Shown here piece after piece: positions 47,888-55,670 of a DNA stretch of 64,000 nucleotides (positions are counted from its first letter, which is position 1; the number at the start of each line of letters is the position of its first letter). The notes below the pieces were generated by a model. The model saw nothing but the letters and a program-made list of their open reading frames with translations, did no database searches and had not been told where the DNA came from. This stretch comes from Amnibacterium endophyticum (GTDB taxonomy: Bacteria > Actinomycetota > Actinomycetes > Actinomycetales > Microbacteriaceae), in assembly GCF_042680685.1 (NCBI RefSeq), contig NZ_JBHUEA010000014.1, positions 1 through 64,000 on the forward strand. Direction: 5' to 3'. Both the position numbers and the translations under genes were made by a program.

Positions 47888-50779
47888 GTGGAGGCCGTGG
47901 GCGCGGACGACTGGCGGGGTGCGCTCGACGGCCTCCTCGTACCGCGCGAGGCGGAGCCGGCCGCGCCCGCCACCCTCGCGCTGCAGGTGCAGGCGCGCGA
48001 GACGCTGCCGCGTTCCGCGCACCGCTGGAACGGGCCGACGACCCGGGCCGCGGCCGCGGACTCGGTGCACGACCTGCGGCTCGGGCTGCGACCCGTCGCC
48101 CACAGCGGCGCCGGCTGGGCGCGCGGCGGGCTGACCTGGCAGTCGCTCCCGCACGTGCAGGGGCGGCTCGGGCTCGATGCCGCCCAGCACCGCTGGATGT
48201 GCGAGCTGGGCGCGGTGTTCCGCGCCGCCGTGCCGGCCGCGGCCGGGCAGGACCCGGACTGGCTGTTCCTCGACGACGCGCCCAACCCGCTGATCTGGGA
48301 CCTGCTGCGGCAGGGTGAGGCGCTCGGGGTGCCGCTCGTGGCGCCCGGCAGCGGCTCGGCGCGCCTCGCGGGAGCGGCGCGGCTGGTGCTCGATGTCCGT
48401 CGGGACGAGGGCGGGTTCCGGATCGCGCCGCGCCTCACCGTCGACGAGGAGGGGATCGACCCGGCTGCCGCGCACGCCGTCGGCGGCCACGGCGTGTGGG
48501 CCACGGGCGCCTCCCCGGCCCACGTGCTGCTCGCGCCGGGCCGGGTGGATCCCGACCTGCTGCGCCGGGACGCGGTCACGGTGCCGGCCGACGCCGCCGA
48601 CGAGCTGCGGGGGCGGTGGCTGCCCGCGCTGCAGGAGCGGTTCCCGGTGCGCAGCACCGACGGCTCGACGCCGATCCCGTCGCCGTCCCCGCCCCGCCTC
48701 GTGCTCACGGTGCGGAGCGGGGACGCCGGCGGGGCGACGCTGTCCTGGCGGTGGGAGCGGCTCGGCGGCGCACCGGCGCCGCAGGTGCCCGCACCCGCCG
48801 GGCTCCCGGCGGGCTGGTGGCCGGCCCGCGGCCTCCCGGCGACGCGCGTGCTCGACGCGGAGGCGGCGGTCGACCTCGCCGTGGACGTCCTGCCGGCGAT
48901 CGCGGCCGGCGGGGAGGTCGACGTCGAGCAGGTCGGGGAGGCCCCGCGGGTGCTGACGGGCGAGCCGCGGATCGAGGTGAAGGTCGCGCCCACGGAGCGC
49001 ACGGACTGGTTCGACCTCGGCGTGACGGTGACGATCGACGGCCGCGACATCCCCTTCGGCCCGCTGTTCCAGCACATCGCGGCGGGGAAGCGACGGCTGA
49101 AGCTGGTCGACGGGACCTTCCTGTCCCTCGCCCACCCGCGCCTCCGCGAGCTCGTGGCGCTGGTCGAGGAGTCCGCCGAGATCCCGGAGTGGGCGTCCGG
49201 GTTCGCCCTCCCGGCCGCGCGGGCGGTGCGCTGGACCGACTTCGAGGACCTCGCCGACGAGACCGACGAGGTCGCGTCCTGGCGGGCGCTCCGCGACGCG
49301 GTCGCCGCCGCGCCCGAGCCCGTCCCGCCGCCGACCGGCATCGCCGCGACGCTGCGGCCGTACCAGCAGCGGGGGTTCGAGTGGCTCGTCTTCCTCGCCC
49401 GGCACGGGCTCGGCGGGGTGCTCGCCGACGACATGGGGCTCGGCAAGACGCTGCAGTGCCTGGCGCTCGTGCAGCACGCGCTCGAGGCGGGCGAGACGCG
49501 GCCGCACCTCGTCGTCGCGCCCGTCTCCGTCGCCTCGAACTGGGTGGCGGAGGCGGCGCGCTTCGCGCCGGGCCTCCGGGTGCGGCTGGTCCGGGACGCG
49601 GCCGAGGTGCCGGGGATGACCGAGGACGTCGACCTCGTCGTCACCACCTACCCGCGCCTCCGCCTCGACGCCGACGCGTTCCGGCGCGCGGCGCCGGGCT
49701 TCGCCGCGCTGGTGCTCGACGAGGCGCAGGCGGTGAAGAACGCCGCCGCGGTGACGCACCGGGCCGCCCGCGACCTCGGCCTCCGCACCGTCGCGGTGAC
49801 GGGGACGCCGCTCGAGAACTCGCTCACCGAGCTGCACGCGGTCCTCGCGCTGACGTCGCCCGGGCTGTTCCCGTCGCTGCGCCGCTTCCGCGAGGAGTTC
49901 GTGCGGCCGATCGAGGGCCTGCGCACCGGGTACACCGAGGGCGTCGGGGCGGGGAGCGCGCCGGAGGCGAACGCCGCGCACCGGGCCGAGCGCCTCACGC
50001 GGCTGCGGCGGCGGATCCGGCCGTTCGTGCTGCGGCGGACGAAGGAGCAGGTGGCGCCCGAGCTGCCGCCGGTCGAGCAGCAGGTGGTGCACGTCGACCT
50101 CGCGCCCGACCACCGCGCGCTGTACGACGTGACGCTGCAGCGCGAGCGCCGCAAGCTGTTCGGGCTGCTGCCGGACCTCGACCGCAACCGCTTCATCGTG
50201 CTGCGGTCGCTGACGCTGCTGCGGCTGCTCGCGCTCGACGCCGCGCTGATCGACGACGAGCACGCGGGGCTGCGCGCCGCGAAGCGCGAGCTGCTCGCCG
50301 ACGAGCTGGGGGAGGCGGTCGCCGAGGGGCGCCGGGCGCTCGTGTTCAGCCAGTTCCCCTCCTACCTGCGCCTGGTCGGCGAGCGGCTCACGGCCGAGGG
50401 CGTGCCGTGGGCGCAGCTCGACGGCGGGACCGGCGACCGCGACGCGGTCATCGCGCGGTTCCGCAGCGGCGAGGCAGCGGTGTTCCTCATCAGCCTGAAG
50501 GCGGGCGGCTTCGGGCTGAACCTGACGGAGGCGGACCTCGTCTACCTGCTCGACCCGTGGTGGAACCCGCAGGCGGAGCAGCAGGCGATCGACCGGGCGC
50601 ACCGCATCGGGCAGGACAAGCCGGTGACCGTCCGCCGCCTCGTCGCGGCGGGCACGATCGAGGAGAAGGTGCTCGCCCTGCAGCGGCGCAAGCAGGACCT
50701 GTTCGACGCGGTCGTCGACGACGGCGAGCCCTTCGCGGCCGCCCTGACGGAGTCCGACATCCGCACCCTCCTCTCCTGA
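47888..50779 (+). CDS. SNF2-family helicase/ATPase
   Basis: A 963-residue DNA translocase. The N-terminal half is an SNF2-associated region ending near LFQHIAAGKRRLKLVDG. The ATPase has Walker A DDMGLGKT, motif II VLDEAQAVKN, motif III TGTPLENSL, and the C-terminal motifs VFSQFPSYLRL, LISLKAGGFGLNLTEA and QAIDRAHRIGQ. GTG 47888 is used; 47897 is possible. It may remodel or move along DNA in repair or defence, and the neighbouring nuclease-like genes fit either. Confidence 0.9.
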   Translation: MEAVGADDWRGALDGLLVPREAEPAAPATLALQVQARETLPRSAHRWNGPTTRAAAADSVHDLRLGLRPVAHSGAGWARGGLTWQSLPHVQGRLGLDAAQHRWMCELGAVFRAAVPAAAGQDPDWLFLDDAPNPLIWDLLRQGEALGVPLVAPGSGSARLAGAARLVLDVRRDEGGFRIAPRLTVDEEGIDPAAAHAVGGHGVWATGASPAHVLLAPGRVDPDLLRRDAVTVPADAADELRGRWLPALQERFPVRSTDGSTPIPSPSPPRLVLTVRSGDAGGATLSWRWERLGGAPAPQVPAPAGLPAGWWPARGLPATRVLDAEAAVDLAVDVLPAIAAGGEVDVEQVGEAPRVLTGEPRIEVKVAPTERTDWFDLGVTVTIDGRDIPFGPLFQHIAAGKRRLKLVDGTFLSLAHPRLRELVALVEESAEIPEWASGFALPAARAVRWTDFEDLADETDEVASWRALRDAVAAAPEPVPPPTGIAATLRPYQQRGFEWLVFLARHGLGGVLADDMGLGKTLQCLALVQHALEAGETRPHLVVAPVSVASNWVAEAARFAPGLRVRLVRDAAEVPGMTEDVDLVVTTYPRLRLDADAFRRAAPGFAALVLDEAQAVKNAAAVTHRAARDLGLRTVAVTGTPLENSLTELHAVLALTSPGLFPSLRRFREEFVRPIEGLRTGYTEGVGAGSAPEANAAHRAERLTRLRRRIRPFVLRRTKEQVAPELPPVEQQVVHVDLAPDHRALYDVTLQRERRKLFGLLPDLDRNRFIVLRSLTLLRLLALDAALIDDEHAGLRAAKRELLADELGEAVAEGRRALVFSQFPSYLRLVGERLTAEGVPWAQLDGGTGDRDAVIARFRSGEAAVFLISLKAGGFGLNLTEADLVYLLDPWWNPQAEQQAIDRAHRIGQDKPVTVRRLVAAGTIEEKVLALQRRKQDLFDAVVDDGEPFAAALTESDIRTLLS

Positions 50780-50792
50780 AGCCCTTCGCCCT

Positions 50793-50874
50793 TCCGAACG
50801 ACGGAGTCCTCCCTGATCGACGGAACGCCACACCGCGTTGACCGGACATGGCGGGCGGAAGTCCGTCGTTCGGG
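50793..50874. repeat. palindromic element flanking the DUF559 gene (distal copy)
   Basis: Terminal arms CCGAACGACGGA (50794-50805) and TCCGTCGTTCGG (50862-50873). The interior, starting CTCCCTGATCGACGGAACG, matches the reverse complement of the interior of the element at 51848-51948. The two copies therefore flank the 50883-51737 gene in opposite orientations. Confidence 0.75.
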
Positions 50875-50882
50875 CAGCGGGC

Positions 50883-51737
50883 TCAAAGGAGGTGGTCGCC
50901 GCGGGAGAGCGCGGCGAGGACCGCGGCCTGCACCAGGGGCCACTCCTCCATCACCTGCGAGTACATGAAGCGCAGGACGCGGTAGCCGAGCGCGGAGAGG
51001 CGCGCGTCGCGTTCCCGATCGGCCGCGGCGTTCCGGTGGTGCGCCCAGCTGTCGAGCTCGACGACGAGCCGGTCGCCGATGAGCGCGTCGACCCGACCGA
51101 CGCCGGGAATCACCACCTGCTGCCGCACGACGACCCCGGCCTGCGCCATCCGATGCGCGAACACCGTCTCCGACGCGCTCTCCGAGCGGTCGGAAGCCTG
51201 CTCGAGGATCCGTCGCACATGACGCGGCAGCTCGCCGACGAGCATCGCGAAGTCCGCTCGTGAGATCAGACCCCGCTGCAGGGCCGACTCCGCCACGATG
51301 AGGGCGACGACCGCCGACTCGCAGCGTGCGATCTGTCGAACGCAGGTGGCGACGGACACGAGCGTTCGCGTGCCCCTCGGGTCGATGCCCGTCCAGTGCA
51401 CGACCGCCTGCCCCTCAGCCAGACGATCGCGGTAGCGGTCCGGCGAGCGGAGCGCCCGTGCGTCAGGAGCGACTGCGACGTGCACCGTGGCGAACCGCGG
51501 CTCCCACAGGCCCAAGGCCCTGGCCGCACTCGAGCAGGTCAGCTGCCCGCCGATGCGCGCCGCCTTCTTCTGCAGGAGCGGCAGCCACGGGTTGCTGTAC
51601 CAGGCCTGCCGTCGCCGCTCGATCTCCTGCTGTGCAACGGCGGCGGCGATGCCGTCGCGGCTCAATCCGTAGGCGTGCAGCTCAGCGGTCTTGATCAGGC
51701 CGCCGAGCTCCTCGACGTGCCGCTGCAAGGGAGTCAC
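50883..51737 (-). CDS. DUF559 protein with AbiEi-like N-terminal domain
   Basis: A 284-residue protein. Residues 1-60 resemble the AbiEi-type winged helix (LGGLIKTAELHAYGLSRDGI and RRRQAWYSNPW). The C-terminal domain has the DUF559 nuclease-like elements GVGRVDALIGDRLVVELDSWAHH, RERDARLSALGYRVLRFMYSQV. Such proteins are common in actinobacteria, often as part of a presumed type IV toxin-antitoxin or DNA-linked system, but no toxin partner is adjacent. Flanked on both sides by related palindromic elements. Confidence 0.75.
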   Translation of the reverse strand: MTPLQRHVEELGGLIKTAELHAYGLSRDGIAAAVAQQEIERRRQAWYSNPWLPLLQKKAARIGGQLTCSSAARALGLWEPRFATVHVAVAPDARALRSPDRYRDRLAEGQAVVHWTGIDPRGTRTLVSVATCVRQIARCESAVVALIVAESALQRGLISRADFAMLVGELPRHVRRILEQASDRSESASETVFAHRMAQAGVVVRQQVVIPGVGRVDALIGDRLVVELDSWAHHRNAAADRERDARLSALGYRVLRFMYSQVMEEWPLVQAAVLAALSRGDHLL

Positions 51738-51847
51738 GGCCGGTCACCGTGCCGCACCGGAGGGCTGCAGGAGGGGCACCCGGTGCCCGCATCTCGCAAG
51801 CGCCCGGATCCGCCCTTGGGGAGGAGCGATCCGCCCGACTCGCCGCA

Positions 51848-51948
51848 CCCGAACGACGGAGTTCCGCCCGGTCATGCCGGTCAGACCGGCGTGTCGTTCC
51901 GTCGATCAGGGAGTTCGCCGTCGTTTGGGAGGAACTCCGTCGTTCGGG
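51848..51948. repeat. palindromic element flanking the DUF559 gene (proximal copy)
   Basis: About 101 bp with perfect 18-bp arms, CCCGAACGACGGAGTTCC and its reverse complement. On the minus strand an extra repeat of the ACGACGG motif follows the first arm, so it is about 19 bp longer than the copy at 50793. Confidence 0.75.
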
Positions 51949-51962
51949 AGATGGAGGCGGGG

Positions 51963-53990
51963 TCAGTCGAAGCGGGCGAGGTCGGCGAGCCAGGCCGATG
52001 CGGTGCCGTCGGAGGGGGCGCGCCAGTCGCCGCGCGGGGAGAGCGAGCCGCCCGCGAGCACCTTCGGACCGTTCGGCATCGCGGAGCGCTTGAACTGCGC
52101 GAACGCGAAGAAGCGGCGCAGGAACACCTCGAGCCAGCGGCGGATCTCGTCCCGGTCGTAGGCGACCCGCTTGCCCTCGGGCAGGTCCTCCGGCCATGCG
52201 CCCGCGCCCGCGTCGTGCCAGGCCTGCCACGCGAGGAACAGGATCTTCGACGGCCGGAAGCCGTAGCGCAGCACGTGGAACAGGAAGAAGTCGTGCAGCG
52301 CGTACGGGCCGATCTTCGACTCCGTCGACTGCAGCTCGTCGCCCGGCACCAGCTCCGGGCTGATCTCGGTGTCGAGGATGCGCCGCAGCAGGTCGTTCGT
52401 GTCCGCCTCGAACTGGCCGGAGGCCGCGACCCAGCGGATCAGGTGCTGGATGAACGTCTTCGAGACGCCGCCGTTCACGTTGTAGTGGCTCATCTGGTCG
52501 CCGACGCCGTAGGTCGACCAGCCGAGCGCCAGCTCGGACAGGTCGCCGGTGCCGAGCACGATCCCGCCGCGCTGGTTCGCGATGCGGAACAGGTAGTCGG
52601 TGCGGAGGCCCGCCTGCACGTTCTCGAAGGTCACGTCGTAGACCGGCTCGCCGTCGGCGAACGGGTGACCGAGCTCGGCGAGCATCGTCCGCGCGGTCGG
52701 CCGGATGTCGATCTCGCCCGCGGTGACGCCGAGCGCGGCCATCAGGGCGCGCGCGTTGCCGCTGGTCTCGTCGCCGGTCGCGAACCCCGGCAGCGAGAAC
52801 GCGAGCACGTCGCTGCGCGGCCGCCCGGTCCGGTCCATCGCCCGGCAGGCGACGAGCAGCGCCTGCGTGGAGTCGAGCCCGCCGGAGACGCCGATCACGA
52901 CCTTCGGGCGGCCGATCGCCTCGAGCCGCTGCACGAGCCCGGCGACCTGGATCCCGTACGCCTCGTAGCAGTCCTCGTCGAGCAGCGCGCGGTTCGGCGG
53001 AACGAACGGGAAGCGGCGGACCGCGCGCCGCAGCCCGTCGTCGGCGGACGCGGGAGCGAGCTCGAACGCGATCCGCCGGAACCCGTCCGTGCGCGCCGCG
53101 TGCGTGCGCCGGTTGTCGTCGAGCGTGCCCGTGCGGGCGCGCTCCTGCCGCAGCAGGTCGAGGTCGACGTCTGCGACCGCGGCCTGGTCCTCGGTCGCGA
53201 AGCGCTCGCCGGCGGCGAGCAGCGTCCCGTTCTCGAGCACGAACGTCTGCCCGTCCCAGGACAGGTCGTTGGTCGACTCGCCGCGCCCCGCGGCCGCGTA
53301 GACGTAGGCGGCGATGCAGCGCGCCGACGCGCTCTCCGCGAGGCGCAGCCGGTCGCGCGCCCGGCCCACGGTGATCGGGCTGCCGGAGAGGTTCGCGAGC
53401 ACCGTCGCCCCCGCGAGCGCGGCCTCCGCGCTCGGCGGCACGGGCACCCACATGTCCTCGCAGATCTCGACGTGCAGCACGAGACCGGGCACGTCGACGG
53501 CGTCGAACAGCAGGTCGGGACCGAACGGCACGTCCTCGACGCCCAGGCGGAGCGTGCCGCCGCGCAGGTCGTCGCCCGGCGCGAAGTGCCGCCGCTCGTA
53601 GAACTCGCGGTAGTTGGGCAGGTACGACTTCGGCACGACGCCGAGCACGCGCCCGCGGTGCAGGACGACCGCGCAGTTCACCAGCCGGTTGCGGTGCAGC
53701 AGCGGGGCGCCGACCACGACGACCGCGCCGAGGTCCTCGGTGCCCGAGCGGACCCGCTCCAGCCCCGTGAGCACGCCGTCGAGCAGCGCGTCCTGCAGCA
53801 GCAGGTCGTCGATCGCGTAGCCGGAGAGGCAGAGCTCCGGCAGCACGACGAGGTGCACCCCGTCGCCGGCGAGCCGGCGCGCCTGCGTGACCGCCGCCTC
53901 CGCGTTCGCAGCGGGGTCGCCTGGGACGACGGCGCCGCTGGCCGCGGCGACGCGGACGAAGCCGTGCTCGGTCGACGAGAAGAAGCCCAT
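51963..53990 (-). CDS. nadE: glutamine-dependent NAD+ synthetase
   Basis: A 675-residue enzyme that converts deamido-NAD to NAD with glutamine ammonia. The N-terminal nitrilase-like glutaminase has Glu (LPELCLSG), Lys (VPKSYLPNYREFYE) and Cys (VEICEDMW). The synthetase domain has the P-loop SGGLDST and RTDYLFRIANQRGGIVLGTGDLSELALGW. Length and order match the actinobacterial two-domain form. Confidence 0.95.
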   Translation of the reverse strand: MGFFSSTEHGFVRVAAASGAVVPGDPAANAEAAVTQARRLAGDGVHLVVLPELCLSGYAIDDLLLQDALLDGVLTGLERVRSGTEDLGAVVVVGAPLLHRNRLVNCAVVLHRGRVLGVVPKSYLPNYREFYERRHFAPGDDLRGGTLRLGVEDVPFGPDLLFDAVDVPGLVLHVEICEDMWVPVPPSAEAALAGATVLANLSGSPITVGRARDRLRLAESASARCIAAYVYAAAGRGESTNDLSWDGQTFVLENGTLLAAGERFATEDQAAVADVDLDLLRQERARTGTLDDNRRTHAARTDGFRRIAFELAPASADDGLRRAVRRFPFVPPNRALLDEDCYEAYGIQVAGLVQRLEAIGRPKVVIGVSGGLDSTQALLVACRAMDRTGRPRSDVLAFSLPGFATGDETSGNARALMAALGVTAGEIDIRPTARTMLAELGHPFADGEPVYDVTFENVQAGLRTDYLFRIANQRGGIVLGTGDLSELALGWSTYGVGDQMSHYNVNGGVSKTFIQHLIRWVAASGQFEADTNDLLRRILDTEISPELVPGDELQSTESKIGPYALHDFFLFHVLRYGFRPSKILFLAWQAWHDAGAGAWPEDLPEGKRVAYDRDEIRRWLEVFLRRFFAFAQFKRSAMPNGPKVLAGGSLSPRGDWRAPSDGTASAWLADLARFD

Positions 53991-54243
53991 GGACAGGCAT
54001 CCTTCCGCGTCCGCCGCACCGCGCGCTCGACGCGGGTCCGGAGCGCGTCCGGGCGGGCGGATCCCGGCCGGTGCCGGAGGCCCACCGGGGATCGGTGACG
54101 GATCGACCGCGACGGCCGTCGGGCCTCACGACCGTTGCGCGATCGAGACCGCCACACCCGCGCGCCGCCTGGAAGCGGCCACCGCGAGGCGCCACACTCG
54201 GGCCACGCCGCCGCCGCGGACCATTCCCGACGAAGGAGTCGTC

Positions 54244-54588
54244 GTGCTCGCTCTCCAGGACACCGACCGGCTGCACGGCGCGGCGGTCCGCACCGCGGAC
54301 GACGCGGTCGTGGGCCACGTCTGCGCGGTGCTCACCGACGGCGTCGGCGTCGCGCTGCTGCTCGGCGTCGGCAGCCGCCTGCTGGACCTCCGCGAGGTCC
54401 TCGTGCCGGCGTGCGCCGCCGACCTCGTCGGCCGGGAGGTCCGCGTCGCCGCGACCCGGCAGCAGGTGGCGGCGGCGCCGCGCCTCGCGGACTCCGGCGA
54501 CCTGTCCGACGAGGACCTCGCCGCGCTCGAGCGGCACTGGGGGGCGAGCGCGCTGCGCGTCGCCCCGGACGTGCTCGACGCCGCCTGA
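54244..54588 (+). CDS. PRC-barrel-like small protein
   Basis: A 114-residue protein from GTG 54244, preceded by GAAGGAG at 54232-54238. LHGAAVRTADDAVVGHVCAVLTD and VALLLGVGSRLLDLREVLVP form the strands expected of a PRC-barrel; the C-terminal part is helical and acidic. Role unknown. Separated from nadE by 253 bp of divergent upstream sequence with no recognised element. Confidence 0.6.
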   Translation: MLALQDTDRLHGAAVRTADDAVVGHVCAVLTDGVGVALLLGVGSRLLDLREVLVPACAADLVGREVRVAATRQQVAAAPRLADSGDLSDEDLAALERHWGASALRVAPDVLDAA

Positions 54589-54600
54589 GGCGCCGGCACC

Positions 54601-54643
54601 GCGATCCCGGCCGCTGCCGTGACGGCGGAGCGGCCGGGATCGC
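54601..54643. terminator. 15-bp perfect hairpin between convergent genes
   Basis: Arms GCGATCCCGGCCGCT and AGCGGCCGGGATCGC, 13-base loop. Likely a bidirectional terminator. Confidence 0.65.
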
Positions 54644-54656
54644 GACCCGGAAGGGC

Positions 54657-55550
54657 CTACGGCGTCGGCATGCCGCCGTTCACGTTCAGCGTCTCGCCGA
54701 CGACGTAGCTCGCCTCGGCGGACGCCAGGTAGACGTAGGCGCCCGCGAGCTCCGCCGGCTGGCCCCAGCGGCCGACCGGGGTCTGCGAGCCCGCGTCCGG
54801 CAGCGCCTCCGGCGGCTGGCCGCCCGCCGGCTGCAGCGGCGTCCAGATCGGGCCCGGCGCGACCGCGTTCACGCGGATGCCCTTCGGCGCCAGCTGCTGG
54901 CCGAGGCCCTTCGTGAAGTTGTTGATCGCCGCCTTCGTCATCGCGTAGTGCACCAGGTACTCGGTCGGCGAGTAGGCCTGGATGCTCGTCGTGTTGATGA
55001 TCGAGGAGCCCGCGGGCAGGTGCGGCAGCGCCGCCTTGGTGATCCAGAACATCGCGTAGAGGTTCGTCTTCATCGTCGTGTCGAACTCCTCGTCCGACAG
55101 GTCGGTGAGGTCCTCGACGTGCTGCTGCTTGCCCGCGTTGTTCACGAGGATGTCGATGCCGCCGAGCTCCTGCACCGTGCGCTCCACGAGCTCGCGGCAG
55201 AAGGCCGGGTCGGTGATGTCGCCGGCGATCGAGACGGCCTTGCGGCCAGCGGCCTCGATCTCCTTCACGATGCCGTCGGCGTCGGACTGCTCCTCGGGCA
55301 GGTGGACGATCGCGACGTCCGCGCCCTCGCGGGCGTAGGCGATGGCGGTCGCGCCGCCGATGCCGGAGTCGCCGCCGGTGATCAGGGCGCGGCGCCCGGT
55401 CAGCTTGCCGGATCCCTCGTAGGACTTCGAGCCGAGGTCGTTCGGGTTCTCCATCTCGGAGTCGAGGCCGGACCCCTCGAGGTACTGCTTCGGGGTGTCG
55501 ATGTCGGCGTAGAGCTTCGTGGGGTCGATCAGGGACGGTGCGTCTGCCAT
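54657..55550 (-). CDS. SDR-family oxidoreductase, general-stress YghA/YdaD type
   Basis: A 297-residue short-chain dehydrogenase. The extended N terminus (DPTKLYADIDTPKQYLEGSG) before the NAD motif ITGGDSGIGGAT marks the YghA/glucose-ribitol dehydrogenase-like subgroup. NNAGKQQHVEDL and YLVHYAMTKAA give the catalytic region, and NGGMPTP ends the chain. Start at ATG 55550. Often a stress-induced aldehyde reductase; substrate here unknown. Confidence 0.88.
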   Translation of the reverse strand: MADAPSLIDPTKLYADIDTPKQYLEGSGLDSEMENPNDLGSKSYEGSGKLTGRRALITGGDSGIGGATAIAYAREGADVAIVHLPEEQSDADGIVKEIEAAGRKAVSIAGDITDPAFCRELVERTVQELGGIDILVNNAGKQQHVEDLTDLSDEEFDTTMKTNLYAMFWITKAALPHLPAGSSIINTTSIQAYSPTEYLVHYAMTKAAINNFTKGLGQQLAPKGIRVNAVAPGPIWTPLQPAGGQPPEALPDAGSQTPVGRWGQPAELAGAYVYLASAEASYVVGETLNVNGGMPTP

Positions 55551-55670
55551 GTGGTGGACGCTAGGCAACCGGTCCGAGCGCGGGCTCGGACCGCGGCCGC
55601 CGGAGCCGGACTTCCAGTTCCTGTCCGGTGGATGTCCAGCCCGTATTCGGCGGAGGGGCCCGCGGGTCCT

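Noticed and set aside
45370..49647. 1425-codon minus-strand ORF
   Set aside because: It runs antisense to the glycosyltransferase, zinc-ribbon and helicase genes and is low-complexity Arg/Ala/Pro, typical of shadow frames in high-GC DNA.
53991..54243. Upstream region of nadE searched for an NAD-related RNA or NrtR-like operator
   Set aside because: No clear palindrome or known motif was visible.
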